The notes beneath the pieces are model-generated. The model was given only the letters and a program-made list of their open reading frames with translations, did no database searches and was not told the DNA's origin. DNA of 64,000 bases from Flavobacterium sp. 1355 (lineage in GTDB: Bacteria; Bacteroidota; Bacteroidia; Flavobacteriales; Flavobacteriaceae). Positions 18,675-28,101 of the stretch are shown one piece after another. The first letter of the stretch is position 1. The number at the start of each line of letters is the position of its first letter. Where the stretch lies: positions 186,001 through 250,000 of the forward strand of contig NZ_JAFICC010000009.1 of assembly GCF_017833415.1 (NCBI RefSeq), in the 5' to 3' direction. Position numbers and translations under genes: made by a program.

Positions 18675-18690
18675 GTTCTATTTATTTTTT

Positions 18691-18926
18691 TGCCACGAAT
18701 TAGACGAATTGGCACTAATTTTTTTAAAAATTTTTATTTCAATTTCTCTAATTTATTTTGCCACATATTAAAGGATTTTCACTGATTAAAAAATCTGCCA
18801 GATCTGCAACATCTGCGTGAAAAAAAAACACTCTCGCAGATTTTGCAGATTAGGGAGATAAAAAAATCCTTTAATCTTTTTAATCTGTGGCAAAAAAAAT
18901 TCGTGCCAATTAGTGAAATTAGTGGC
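18691..18926. repeat. Long nested inverted repeat, family C
   Basis: The outermost arms GCCACGAATTAGACGAATTGGCAC and GTGCCAATTAGTGAAATTAGTGGC enclose GCCACATATTAAAGGATT...AATCTTTTTAATCTGTGGC. An inner CTGCCAGATCTGCA / TGCAGATT region completes it. It fills almost the whole 261-base gap between GH95 and the esterase. Confidence 0.75.
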
Positions 18927-18935
18927 AAATAACTT

Positions 18936-20363
18936 TTACTTTTTAACCTCGTAAATCTTATTATTTTTCTCGCCAAACATTTCGTATAATTTGTCGATAT
19001 CTTTCAGAGCATTTTTTGGTAAATTTTCGGCTTTATTTCCAAATACATATAATTTGTCATAAGGTTCAATCACACAAGTCGACTCGTCGATTTCGCCTTT
19101 ATCATTTTTAACCTTATTTAAATCCAAGCCTAAATATTTTGCCATAAACGGATACAGAGCCATACGTTTTGAAACGCCGAAATCATGTCCTTCTTTGGCA
19201 AAATGTGCATTTTCGACTAAATCTTTCTTTCCGTACAATTCATAGGTTCTCTGGATAAAAGGAAATTCCAATTCCGGAACTGCCAATGTCCAGTCTTTTC
19301 CATCCGAAACAATCAATTGTGGTTTTGGAGCCATCATGGCTGAAATTTCAGCGTTATTGGTTCCATTACCGCAAAGGTGAATGCCACGTCCGCTTTCGCA
19401 TGGACAACCGCCTGAAAAGTGAGACGAAACCATTACAACCGGAGCCGAAACTTTGATTCTGTCATCTAAAGCTGCTAAAAACATCGTGTGCGAACCTCCG
19501 CCAGAACCGCCTGTAACACCCACTCTTGTCACATCGGCATTTTTTATTGTTGCCAAATAATCCAATAATCGAATACCGCTCAAAACCTGAACCGTCGATG
19601 CAATACTGTTTCTGTGCGTTTGTTCCGGAAATTGCAATAATGATTCTCCCCACGCAAACAAATCATAACTTACTACAATAGCGCCCATTTTGGCCATCAT
19701 TGCACAGCGGTACTGCTCGTCTTTTCTATATCTTCCGTCGCCGAAATGTCCGTCTGGCGTTAGAATAATTGCTGCTTTTTTATTTAGCGGATACGGTTTG
19801 TAAATCGAACCCGTTGCATAAACTCCCGGCAAAATCTCCAGGGCAATATTCTCAACGCTGTAATCTTTATAAATTCTTTTTGGAGTTAAAAGTGGCTTAG
19901 ACTTTGGTGTTGGGGGCGCCTTGTCTAAACCAAATGACGTAATCATACACGCTTTTAACTCTTTTTTACGTTTTTCCCATTGTTGTTTAGTTGAATAAAG
20001 GCTTTCCAAATAGAACAAACGTTCTTTTCCTTTATCGACAGAAACTTTATGGTTTTCGTATTTTCTGATAATGTAAGTCCCGTCGGGCTGTTTGAAATAC
20101 ATCAACTCAAACGGTGCCAGAATGTTAGTTAACGAAATAGCGAGATTTCCGGGTTCGATTCTCCAATCGGCATAATCTAGTTCTTTCCCTTTTAGTAAGC
20201 CTCGGTCGTCGTTTATTGTTACGTTAAAAACAGTTTCTATTTTCTTTAATGTTTCTGAAACGGGTTCTCTAAAATTAGTGTCAGAGGTGCTTTGCGCATT
20301 GGCAAATGTCAAAGCACAAATCGAAGCTGCAATTGTAAATATTATTTTTTTGAGATTCTTCAT
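18936..20363 (-). CDS. Alpha/beta-hydrolase esterase with N-terminal STN-like domain
   Basis: 475 residues with signal peptide ending LTFANAQ. The C-terminal two thirds form an alpha/beta hydrolase related to acetylxylan-type esterases. The nucleophile elbow is GGSGGGSHT (S287), the His lies in KEGHDFG (H393) and an Asp is probably in SDGKDW. Deacetylation of pectin backbone or side chain is the likely role. Residues about 38-102 (TLKKIETVFNVTIND to GTYIIRKYE) look like a secretin/TonB short N-terminal (STN) domain, which normally sits at the front of TonB-dependent receptors. That fusion is unusual for an esterase. Two Cys-rich turns (GGCPCESGRGIHLCGNG) lie near the active site. The fold is confident; the substrate is inferred. 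Confidence 0.75.
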   Translation of the reverse strand: MKNLKKIIFTIAASICALTFANAQSTSDTNFREPVSETLKKIETVFNVTINDDRGLLKGKELDYADWRIEPGNLAISLTNILAPFELMYFKQPDGTYIIRKYENHKVSVDKGKERLFYLESLYSTKQQWEKRKKELKACMITSFGLDKAPPTPKSKPLLTPKRIYKDYSVENIALEILPGVYATGSIYKPYPLNKKAAIILTPDGHFGDGRYRKDEQYRCAMMAKMGAIVVSYDLFAWGESLLQFPEQTHRNSIASTVQVLSGIRLLDYLATIKNADVTRVGVTGGSGGGSHTMFLAALDDRIKVSAPVVMVSSHFSGGCPCESGRGIHLCGNGTNNAEISAMMAPKPQLIVSDGKDWTLAVPELEFPFIQRTYELYGKKDLVENAHFAKEGHDFGVSKRMALYPFMAKYLGLDLNKVKNDKGEIDESTCVIEPYDKLYVFGNKAENLPKNALKDIDKLYEMFGEKNNKIYEVKK

Positions 20364-20384
20364 TTTATATTGTTGAGATTTTAA

Positions 20385-20519
20385 ACGCTGATGAAACGGA
20401 TTTACTTCGTAAAGACGCGGATAAAAACGGATTTTTTTTTAATCTTTAATCTGATAAAGCAAATAAAAAAATCCGTATAATCTGCGTCTTCGCAAAAGCG
20501 AATCAGTGTCATCTGCGTT
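20385..20519. repeat. Inverted repeat around AACGCTGATGAAACGGATTT, family C relative
   Basis: The left part has AACGCTGATGAAACGGATTT and CGGATAAAAACGGATTTTT. The right part has AAAAAATCCGTATAATCTGCG and GAATCAGTGTCATCTGCGTT, which pair with it imperfectly. It occupies the gap between GH78 and the esterase gene. Confidence 0.65.
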
Positions 20520-23270
20520 CTAAATTTTACATTCAATTGTATATTTTCCTGATCCAAATCTCAGGTTTTTAGTTACTTTTTCATTTACTCTTATCTCTGT
20601 ATCTTTTGCAACTGGCAATTTTATGGTTGCCGATGTATTCACCGGAATTTCAACCTGCAAAATAAATTTACCCTCTTTCTTTTCCCAGGACGAAACAATT
20701 TTTCCGTAAACCGATTGATAGTCCGCTTTCGCGAAAGTCATATCGCCCACCACTTCCGGCTGAATGAAAAAATGCCTGAATCCCGGATTTTTCGGGTCGG
20801 CTTTAATTCCGGCTAAACTTTGATAAAACCATTCTTCAATTTGCCCAAGCATAAAATGATTCCAGGAGTTTCCCTTTCTCGGATCCCATTGCTCGGTTAA
20901 CGTAGTCAGGCCAAATTTAATCTGAAAACCATAACCCGGCGCATCATAATGATTGTGCATTTTATACATGGTTTCATTTTCGCCATTTTGTGCCAGAGCC
21001 TGAAACAAATAACGGTTTCCAACATCACCCGTTGTTAATCGGTCACCTTTTGCTTTAATATCGGCAATTAAATTCTGCATAACCGCTTCTTTGTATTGCG
21101 GTTCTACAATATCCATAAAAACCGGAACAGCATTACTAAACTGACTGTTTGTGCCGTATTGTTTGGTTTCTGGATTGAAAAATTCCTTGTTAAAAGCATT
21201 TTTTATATCTAAAGCCAAAGTTTCATATTTCGAAATATCATCTGTTTTGTTCAACAATTTAGCTGCCTTTGCCACCAAACTCGCTCCATAAAAATAATGA
21301 CTTGTCGCAGAAAGTGCAATCGGACTGTTTTTTGAATATCCTGCTGCGTGTGTTCCGTAATCGTACCAATCGCCTAATCCGTGAGATACGATGTGGTTTG
21401 TAGATTTTGTTCCTAAATAATCCACGTACTTTTTCATTACAGGAAAATATCTTTCCAATAAAGAAGCGTCGCCGTAATATTCGTAATACATCCATGGCAG
21501 AATTACGGCTGTCACGCCCCATTCTGGAGAATCGGTAAAATCGCCTCCAAAAACTACATATTCAGGAACGATGGTCGGGATTAAGCCGTTATCTCGTTGT
21601 GAATCAGAAATATTCTGCATCGTGGCAGGAATAAAATTTTGGAGGTTATAATTGAACATTAAACCCGGACCATTTAAATGAATTTCTTCTAACCAGCCTA
21701 ATTTTTCACGCTGCGGACAATCGGTAAAAACGCTTTGGAAATTACTTTTTATCGAATTGTTAATCAGCTCGTGCGTCTTATTGAAAATTTCGTTCGAACA
21801 TGCAAAACTTCCTGCTTCTCCAGCCGAATTGTAAATGAAATTCGATTTTAAATCAACGACCGTAGGAAGTTCTTTGTTTTTAGCTTCTTTGTAATTGATA
21901 TTCTCTATCTGAATGTATTGGAATCCGTAGAAGCTGAATTTTGGCGTCCATTCTTCGGTGCCTTTTCCTTTTAGAGTATAATCGTAATAATAAGGTTTTC
22001 CGGATCTTCCCTGCGCAATAGTTCCGTCTTCATTTAAACCTTCGGCTACCCACACACGAATAGTCTGCCCCTTTTTTCCTTTTACTTTAATGGTTGGAAA
22101 TCCTGAAAGATTCTGCCCCATATCAAAAACATAAAAATTAGGTTTCAGTTCTTTTACCGTTTTTATTTCATATTGTTTCTGAATCGTAACGGGAGGTGCA
22201 GTCTGTGGTCTTAAAACTCCTTTTGGTGCTTCCTGAATTACAACTTTTTTCCAGTCCAAATCTTTGAAACCTTTGCCGTTCCAGCCTTTTTGCTCTAAAT
22301 TGGCATTGTAATCTTCTCCTCCAAAAATACTATTGTAGTTAATTGGGCTTTTACTGTATTTCCAGCTTTCGTCTGATTTTATGATTTCTTCTGAGCCGTC
22401 TTTGTAAGTAATTTTCATTTTGAAAAACAACGTCGGCGGACCAAAACTCACAAAAAACTTGGTATATCTTTCTGCGAGCGTATTGTACATGCCGTTTCCT
22501 AAAAGTACGCCAATAACATTTTCGCCTTTTTGCAAGTCTTTGCCTGATAATTCATACGTATTATAATTGACGGTTTTATCATAATCGGTCCATAAAGGAG
22601 CAAATTCGCTGTTGCCCACTTTTTCACCATTGAGCATTAATTCATAATGCCCTAAACCAGAAATATAAACAACCGCTTCTTTGATTTCTTTTTTTACCGA
22701 AAATGATTTACGAAGCATAATACTTCTGCGTGACAAAGAATCTGAAGCATTAATGATCGCGTCTTTTTTCTCTCTTTTATAAGTTGCCGAGTGAAAATTT
22801 CTGCCTTCGGGCAAATGACTGTCGGCTTTTGTAATCGCACCTATCCAAACCGGATTTAGATTTGATTCTAATGAAGCGGTTCTAAAAAAAGCGGTTTTAC
22901 TCCATTTAGAAACTTTGCCTTCCTGATTCCATACTTTAACCTTCCAGAAATATTTGGTTTCGGTTTTTAACGGATTTCCGCCGTAAGCGATATAGAGGTT
23001 TTCATTAGAGTTTATTCTCAAACTATTCCAAATATCCCCTTCGTCAATTTTTAATTTCTCTTCAGATGAAGCAACCAAAATCTGATAACCTATTTGTGTT
23101 GCATTCGATTCTTTAGAAACCAATTGCCAACTAAATCTGGGCTGCTTTTGAACCACAGCCAATGGATTTTCGGCCATTTCTGTGGTTAAATTTATAGCCG
23201 AAATTTGCCCTTTAGAAACGAGCGTTACTAAAAGACAAATTGCTAATACTATATTTTTGAAATTCTTCAT
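20520..23270 (-). CDS. GH78 alpha-L-rhamnosidase
   Basis: 916 residues from the ATG at 23270 (MKNFKNIVLAICLLVTLVSKGQ). The frame stays open to a TTG at 23348, but those 26 residues read through a palindromic repeat and would precede the signal peptide, so they are left out. Domain order follows GH78: an N-terminal domain with NPLAVVQKQPRFSWQL, beta-sandwich domains with YISGLGHYELMLNGEKVG and YVFDMGQNLSGFPTI, and the (alpha/alpha)6 barrel. The active-site motif is FTDCPQREKLGWLEE (D517, E522). That REKLGW variant is the common form of the family, unlike RNERQPW in the neighbouring GH78 at 11484-14240. The two therefore belong to distinct subgroups. Confidence 0.93.
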   Translation of the reverse strand: MKNFKNIVLAICLLVTLVSKGQISAINLTTEMAENPLAVVQKQPRFSWQLVSKESNATQIGYQILVASSEEKLKIDEGDIWNSLRINSNENLYIAYGGNPLKTETKYFWKVKVWNQEGKVSKWSKTAFFRTASLESNLNPVWIGAITKADSHLPEGRNFHSATYKREKKDAIINASDSLSRRSIMLRKSFSVKKEIKEAVVYISGLGHYELMLNGEKVGNSEFAPLWTDYDKTVNYNTYELSGKDLQKGENVIGVLLGNGMYNTLAERYTKFFVSFGPPTLFFKMKITYKDGSEEIIKSDESWKYSKSPINYNSIFGGEDYNANLEQKGWNGKGFKDLDWKKVVIQEAPKGVLRPQTAPPVTIQKQYEIKTVKELKPNFYVFDMGQNLSGFPTIKVKGKKGQTIRVWVAEGLNEDGTIAQGRSGKPYYYDYTLKGKGTEEWTPKFSFYGFQYIQIENINYKEAKNKELPTVVDLKSNFIYNSAGEAGSFACSNEIFNKTHELINNSIKSNFQSVFTDCPQREKLGWLEEIHLNGPGLMFNYNLQNFIPATMQNISDSQRDNGLIPTIVPEYVVFGGDFTDSPEWGVTAVILPWMYYEYYGDASLLERYFPVMKKYVDYLGTKSTNHIVSHGLGDWYDYGTHAAGYSKNSPIALSATSHYFYGASLVAKAAKLLNKTDDISKYETLALDIKNAFNKEFFNPETKQYGTNSQFSNAVPVFMDIVEPQYKEAVMQNLIADIKAKGDRLTTGDVGNRYLFQALAQNGENETMYKMHNHYDAPGYGFQIKFGLTTLTEQWDPRKGNSWNHFMLGQIEEWFYQSLAGIKADPKNPGFRHFFIQPEVVGDMTFAKADYQSVYGKIVSSWEKKEGKFILQVEIPVNTSATIKLPVAKDTEIRVNEKVTKNLRFGSGKYTIECKI

Positions 23271-23305
23271 TATTATTTGTTTGTCTACAAAATATTGCTT
23301 CTTTT

Positions 23306-23407
23306 TTGTCATCCTGACGAAGGAAGGATCACACAAGTAGCTCGACAATGATTGTCGATCAACTTTGAGGAGTTTCTTGTGTGGTCCTTCGTTCCTCAGG
23401 ATGACAA
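23306..23407. repeat. Palindromic repeat, family A copy 4 (mosaic arms)
   Basis: The left arm is of the CCTGACGAAGGAAGGATC subtype and the right arm of the GGTCCTTCGTTCCTCAGG subtype. The centre carries an extra GACAATGATTGTCGATC. Confidence 0.8.
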
Positions 23408-23421
23408 GATTGCGCTCAACT

Positions 23422-25284
23422 TTACAACTTTTTCGTTATCAACGACTGAATATTAAAAACTGCTTCCGGGATTAATTTTCCGGTTTGAGGCAAATCATCG
23501 TAGTCATCCGTGTCTGGCGCTGTGTCCGGATTTGGTGAATATCTCTGTTCGCCTGTGCGGAACATAATTCTTTCAAAACCATCTACCGGAGCATAAAATA
23601 TCCTTGTTGATTCTTTTTCGTCATTTACTTTTATCGTGTACGAACGTGTTTTCACATTCAGTTTTACATTTACTTTATATTCTTTTCCGGCTTCGTATTT
23701 GGCGATGGTATTGAAACGCGCTCCGGTTTTTGTTTTCAATTGTCCGTCCGCATCAAAAGTCAATCTTACGGCAGGCAATCCTTGTTTGTTTTGAAATTCA
23801 ACCTGCAATAAACCGTGATTATTTTGTTCCGGTTTAACTGTAAAAGTGACTTCCATTTTCTCTGCAAACGGAATAACACGTTCTGCACGGGCATAATCAA
23901 AATGATCCTGATCTCTTAAAGTTAACCATTTTTTACCGTCTTTCTTTTCGATTTTGGTCGAAGCCCACGCCAAATCGTAGGTGTTCCATAACTTTAATTC
24001 TTGTCCGTCAGGAAGTTCATTAAAAATATCATTTGCATTTTCGTTTACAACAGCAGTAACCGGAACGGGAATCGATGCTACCCAAATATCTTCTTTGTTT
24101 ACACTGTAACTCACCCAAAGTTTTCCGTCAGGCGGAGTTCCGTCACCTTCAGAAATTCCACGAACGTATTGCGGGCCTGCAGATTTGTAGTTTCCGCCAT
24201 AACGCATCGGACTGATTTCGCCATGAACCAATAATAAATCTTTGTAATTCAAACCATCATCACTTGTTGAAATCGCCAAAGGCCAACGATATTCTGATGG
24301 ATTATAAACAGTCGCATAACGATTATCAGATGTTTTTTGTCCCCAGATTTTGGCGTTGCTATTTACAAAACCGGGCGCACGAACAGGCATATATTCCCAC
24401 GATTTTCCGCCATCTTTACTGATCGACGTTAAAGCGTGTTTCCATAAACCGACTACATCGCCATTTGGTAAATGATACGAACTAAGCGCTTTGTAAGGTT
24501 TTTTTAATGGAATCAATTCGTCGTCGCGATCGGCTTCTTCAACCCATTGCTGTAAAATCAAAGGATCTGAAAGAATTTCTTCGCACGCTTTCTTTAAACC
24601 TTTGTCTTTTGCCTGAGTATAAAATGGAAAAGCCGATTTTGACTTGTCCCAGGATTTGTTGTATCTGATGAAATAAATTTCGCCAAAACTTCCGTCTTTT
24701 TTGATTTCACGAATGACACGTCCAATTCCTTTTCCATCGTTGGGATCGTCTTTTTCATCCATGGCAATTCCGTAATACGCCAGGGCAAAAAGTCGTTTGT
24801 CTTTTGAAGTATAGAATCCCATTCTTTGGTGCATAATCGCGTCGAGATTTTTAGCTACGCCTTCAACGCCTTCTTTTTTCCACCCGTCAGGAATATGATA
24901 AATAGGAAAAATTACTTTTGGCATTTTCCAGGCCACACCATCTTTTGAAGTCATAATCAATGTCTGGCTAGGCGGAATATGTTCTCCCGCGGGATCACTC
25001 AGATATTGCAGATAAAAAGTGTCATTCCAATATGCCATGGTGGGCTGGTGATTGTAGGTCCATCCAAAACCATCTGCTTTTTCAGGATGTTCACGGCTGG
25101 CACGCATAATCTGCGTCGCATGAACGCCTACTGCCGGAGTCAACTGCCCGTGGTGATAATCTACATTTGAAAGTGTTTTACCAACATAACGCACGGTGTC
25201 GTTTTGAGCATTTACAGCTGTAGCAATCAACACGATTACGGCTGTTGTAAAAATGTTGGTTTTTATGTTTTGGAGAGTAATCAT
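23422..25284 (-). CDS. BNR_4-like beta-propeller enzyme with C-terminal LamG-like domain
   Basis: 620 residues, signal peptide ending IATAVNAQ. The first about 420 residues form a beta-propeller with repeated blades (SQTLIMTSKDGVAWKMP, LTSISKDGGKSWEYMP, LAISTSDDGLNYKDLL). The segment WTYNHQPTMAYWNDTFYL at about 75-92 resembles the His-containing first blade of propeller enzymes that cleave rhamnose-uronic acid linkages (GH145 and ulvan lyases PL24/PL25). The last about 170 residues (MEVTFTVKPEQNNHGLLQVE and onwards) look like a concanavalin-type LamG domain. Cleavage of a rhamnosyl-glucuronate or similar linkage is a hypothesis; the family is not certain. It is followed in transcription order by the GH78 gene. 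Confidence 0.6.
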   Translation of the reverse strand: MITLQNIKTNIFTTAVIVLIATAVNAQNDTVRYVGKTLSNVDYHHGQLTPAVGVHATQIMRASREHPEKADGFGWTYNHQPTMAYWNDTFYLQYLSDPAGEHIPPSQTLIMTSKDGVAWKMPKVIFPIYHIPDGWKKEGVEGVAKNLDAIMHQRMGFYTSKDKRLFALAYYGIAMDEKDDPNDGKGIGRVIREIKKDGSFGEIYFIRYNKSWDKSKSAFPFYTQAKDKGLKKACEEILSDPLILQQWVEEADRDDELIPLKKPYKALSSYHLPNGDVVGLWKHALTSISKDGGKSWEYMPVRAPGFVNSNAKIWGQKTSDNRYATVYNPSEYRWPLAISTSDDGLNYKDLLLVHGEISPMRYGGNYKSAGPQYVRGISEGDGTPPDGKLWVSYSVNKEDIWVASIPVPVTAVVNENANDIFNELPDGQELKLWNTYDLAWASTKIEKKDGKKWLTLRDQDHFDYARAERVIPFAEKMEVTFTVKPEQNNHGLLQVEFQNKQGLPAVRLTFDADGQLKTKTGARFNTIAKYEAGKEYKVNVKLNVKTRSYTIKVNDEKESTRIFYAPVDGFERIMFRTGEQRYSPNPDTAPDTDDYDDLPQTGKLIPEAVFNIQSLITKKL

Positions 25285-25312
25285 TTTATTTTCTTTTTTG
25301 ATACTGATCAGA

Positions 25313-25339
25313 CCTAACAGGTTTTAAAAACCTGTTAGG
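25313..25339. repeat. 27-base perfect palindrome, family B
   Basis: Same 27 bases as at 16185-16211 (CCTAACAGGTTTT-A-AAAACCTGTTAGG), between GH43 and the BNR_4-like gene. Confidence 0.8.
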
Positions 25340-25351
25340 TTTCGTTGAGCA

Positions 25352-26269
25352 TTATTTCTTGTCTTTCAATCCTTTTAAAACTTCTTCAGATATTGTGGTA
25401 ATCGTTCCGTGTTTGTGTCCTTCCGGAAGAGTTATTTTTGAGGAAACATCTTCAAAATGAACAAAATCTGAAGTGCTTAAGGCTTTATAATTTTTTGAGC
25501 CGTAATTGTCATAATACAACAACCAGTTTTTACCGACTTTAACGACTGTTGGTCCTTCCGATAAATATTCCGTCAAAGGCGCAGAAATTTTACTGAATGG
25601 TCCTAAAGGCGATTTTCCGAAGGCTACTTTTATATTACGCATTGGTCTTGTATTGTCTTTCAAAACCAAAACATAATCTTTCTTCGCTTTCTTTACTATT
25701 ACACAATCGATCACGCTGAAGCCTGGATCGTAATATAATTTTGTATCTGAAAAGGTTTTAAAATCTTTAGTCGTTACATAATACATTCTGTGGTTGTTCT
25801 TCTCTTCTTCCACTCCTTTTTCAAATCGAAACGGAATTGTTGAGGCCCAAATAATAATGTATTCTTTTTTGACATCATCATAAAAAATTTCCGGTGCCCA
25901 AACGTTTACGACTTCTGGTTCGTTTTTCATAACCGGAATATATTGTTGTTCTGACCAATAAATCAAATCTTTAGAACTGGCATATCCAAAACCGTTTCCG
26001 CCTTTCCAGTCGGTTGTCCAGACCATGTGATAGGTTCCGTCTGCTCCTTTTGTGATGGATGGATCGCGCATGATTTTACTTGCGCCGATTTCTGGTTTTA
26101 AGAATGATCCTTCCAAACCTTTCCAGTTGTAACCGTCTTCGCTGTAAGCCAGATACAAACCTTCGGTTGCGGGTTCTCTAAACGACGTAAAAAGATATAA
26201 GTCTTTCTTTTTCTGCGAATAACTCATCGCAAAAAAGAAGAGAATTAGTATGATGACTATTTTTTTCAT
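25352..26269 (-). CDS. GH43-like five-bladed propeller glycosidase
   Basis: 305 residues, signal peptide MKKIVIILILFFFAMSYSQ. A compact five-bladed beta-propeller. The three acidic positions expected for GH43 are in place: base D69 in MRDPSI, pKa-modulating D188 in SVIDCVI and acid E238 in LSEGPTV. H287 in GHKHGT may be the usual metal-binding His. GH43 enzymes mostly release alpha-L-arabinofuranose, beta-xylose or beta-1,3-galactose. In this locus arabinan or galactan side chains are the likely target. It is shorter than many GH43 enzymes and has no accessory domain, so it probably acts on small oligosaccharides in the periplasm. The subfamily could not be assigned. Confidence 0.78.
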   Translation of the reverse strand: MKKIVIILILFFFAMSYSQKKKDLYLFTSFREPATEGLYLAYSEDGYNWKGLEGSFLKPEIGASKIMRDPSITKGADGTYHMVWTTDWKGGNGFGYASSKDLIYWSEQQYIPVMKNEPEVVNVWAPEIFYDDVKKEYIIIWASTIPFRFEKGVEEEKNNHRMYYVTTKDFKTFSDTKLYYDPGFSVIDCVIVKKAKKDYVLVLKDNTRPMRNIKVAFGKSPLGPFSKISAPLTEYLSEGPTVVKVGKNWLLYYDNYGSKNYKALSTSDFVHFEDVSSKITLPEGHKHGTITTISEEVLKGLKDKK

Positions 26270-26283
26270 TCTTTGTTTTTTCT

Positions 26284-26362
26284 TTCCTGCAAGGTTTCCA
26301 AAACCTTGTAGGTATAGTTATGCGCAATCAAATACCTACAAGGTTTTAAAAACCTTGCAGGA
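26284..26362. repeat. Inverted repeat pair, family B (long form)
   Basis: TTCCTGCAAGGTTTCCAAAA...CCTTGTAGGT on the left is matched by ACCTACAAGGTTTTAAAAAC...TTGCAGGA on the right. Same design as 5928-6017, with the GGTTTTAAAAACC core in the right arm. Confidence 0.8.
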
Positions 26363-26375
26363 TCGTGCGAACTTC

Positions 26376-27944
26376 TTATTCTGTAATCGCTTTTTTATCC
26401 AGGTCTTTTCCTTTTTTAACTGTTGTTGTTACGTTATTAAAAACATTATTTTTCAGGAAAATACTCTGGGTTTCTTTTCCATCAGCTTCAATAAAAATAT
26501 CTGTTGCATTAAATGGAAAATTATTATTGATCATGATATTCGAGGCATTTTCAATTTTAATTACCGGAACTCCTTTTATGGGTGTTGATGAGCCCACATT
26601 ATCTAAAATAAGATTTTTTGAATCTGATATTTTAAAAGACGAACCAATGGTAGCGTTTACTTTTACGTCGTGAAACTCAATATCTGTTGCGGTATTTACC
26701 GTAAAACCTTCTTTGCCATCCATATTAATATTTGAAAAAGAAATATTCTGAATTGGCATTTCAGAAATTCCGCGAACAAATCCGGCTTTATTTACATTTC
26801 CGCCTGTAACATTACTAATGTGAATGTTTCTGAAAATGGGTGTACGTTCTGTAACCGGTTCTGCAGCATTATCTTTATCGTAGAATAAATCCAAAATAAT
26901 GGCTTCTTCTTTGATGTTTTTCATGACGATATTATCGACACGAATATCTTCTACAACACCGCCACGACCACGAGCTGATTTGATACGGATTCCGCGATCA
27001 GTTCCGTCAAAAACACAATTTGAAATCGTGATCTTCTTGATTCCGCCAGACATTTCACTTCCAATAACAACACCGCCGTGACCGCTTAACATGGTACAAT
27101 TGGTAATGGTTACATTTTCTGTTGCTTTTCCGTATTTACGGCCGTCTGCATCTCTACCTGATTTAATCGTAATGCAATCATCGCCTACGCTAATGTGGCA
27201 ATTTGAAATATGAACATTGGTACAGGACGAAGGATTGATTCCGTCTGTGTTTGGCGAATGCGGATTAAAAATTGAAATTCCGTTTACGGTTACATTATCA
27301 CAAAACTCCGGATTGATCGTCCAGAAAGGTGAATTTTGAAACGTAACGCCTTCAATTAAAATATTTTTACAGCCATAGGCCTGAAAGAAAGAAGGTCTGA
27401 AAAATTTCTTGTCAATCGTTCTTTTATAATAAGGAGAATAGACAACTCCCTGATTTTGTTCTTCCCACATTTTTTGGTATTTCGTTTGCGGAATTGGTCC
27501 TTTTGCGGTTTCAATTCTGTACACTTCATTCCACCATGCTTTTCCTTGTCCGTCGATAACTCCTCTTCCTTTTATGGTAATGTTTTCGGCATCTTTGGCA
27601 TAGAATAGTGGCGAGAAAGATTTCATTACCAGTCCTTCATAACGCATTTCTACGTACGGAAGATAATCGTCAAAATTGTCTGAAAACTTCAAAAGCGCAC
27701 CCGAATCCAAATGAATCGTGATGTTGCTTTTTAGTTTTAATGCTCCGGTTAAATATTCCCCGGCAGGGAAAAATATTGTTCCTCCGCCGTTTTTAGATGC
27801 TTTTTCAATGGCGTTTTGAATGGCTTCTGTACATTTAATTCCTTTGTTGTTTCCTCCTTCGTTTAGGATATTCAGCCAGCTGTCGTTCGCGAAAGCGGTG
27901 TTAAATCCTGTGATGAAGAATAGTAATATTAGTATGTTTTTCAT
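26376..27944 (-). CDS. GH28 polygalacturonase-family enzyme
   Basis: 522 residues from the ATG at 27944 (MKNILILLFFITGFNTAFA). An in-frame GTG at 27995 lies inside a palindrome and is rejected. The fold is a right-handed parallel beta-helix of GH28, which hydrolyses alpha-1,4-galacturonate or the GalA-Rha backbone by inversion. All four family motifs are present: SPNTDGIN (D234), GDDCITIKSG (D255, D256), GHGGVVIGSE (H289) and RGIRIKS (R320, K322). So the active site is complete. GH28 includes endo- and exo-polygalacturonases and rhamnogalacturonases; the surroundings favour an exo-galacturonidase or rhamnogalacturonase role, but sequence by eye does not decide. Confidence 0.9.
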   Translation of the reverse strand: MKNILILLFFITGFNTAFANDSWLNILNEGGNNKGIKCTEAIQNAIEKASKNGGGTIFFPAGEYLTGALKLKSNITIHLDSGALLKFSDNFDDYLPYVEMRYEGLVMKSFSPLFYAKDAENITIKGRGVIDGQGKAWWNEVYRIETAKGPIPQTKYQKMWEEQNQGVVYSPYYKRTIDKKFFRPSFFQAYGCKNILIEGVTFQNSPFWTINPEFCDNVTVNGISIFNPHSPNTDGINPSSCTNVHISNCHISVGDDCITIKSGRDADGRKYGKATENVTITNCTMLSGHGGVVIGSEMSGGIKKITISNCVFDGTDRGIRIKSARGRGGVVEDIRVDNIVMKNIKEEAIILDLFYDKDNAAEPVTERTPIFRNIHISNVTGGNVNKAGFVRGISEMPIQNISFSNINMDGKEGFTVNTATDIEFHDVKVNATIGSSFKISDSKNLILDNVGSSTPIKGVPVIKIENASNIMINNNFPFNATDIFIEADGKETQSIFLKNNVFNNVTTTVKKGKDLDKKAITE

Positions 27945-27966
27945 AGTTGTTGTTGTTTTCTCATTT

Positions 27967-28081
27967 TTGTCATCCTGACGGAGGAAGGACCACACAAGAA
28001 ACTCTGCACAGTATTTCGCGAATCTTTGTTGAGTTTCTTTGTCGAGTTGCTTGTGTGGTCCTTCCTCCGTCAGGATGACAA
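27967..28081. repeat. Palindromic repeat, family A copy 5 (long form, 115 bases)
   Basis: The arms CCTGACGGAGGAAGGACC and GGTCCTTCCTCCGTCAGG pair perfectly and differ from other copies by a matched change in both arms. The centre is longer and duplicates a TTTGTCGAGTT-like element. Confidence 0.82.
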
Positions 28082-28101
28082 ACTGCTCGATTAAATGTTT
28101 T

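Noticed and set aside
18340..18771. Plus-strand open frame of 143 codons near the GH95 start
   Set aside because: Antisense to GH95 and the adjoining repeat; no signal, domain or conserved motif.
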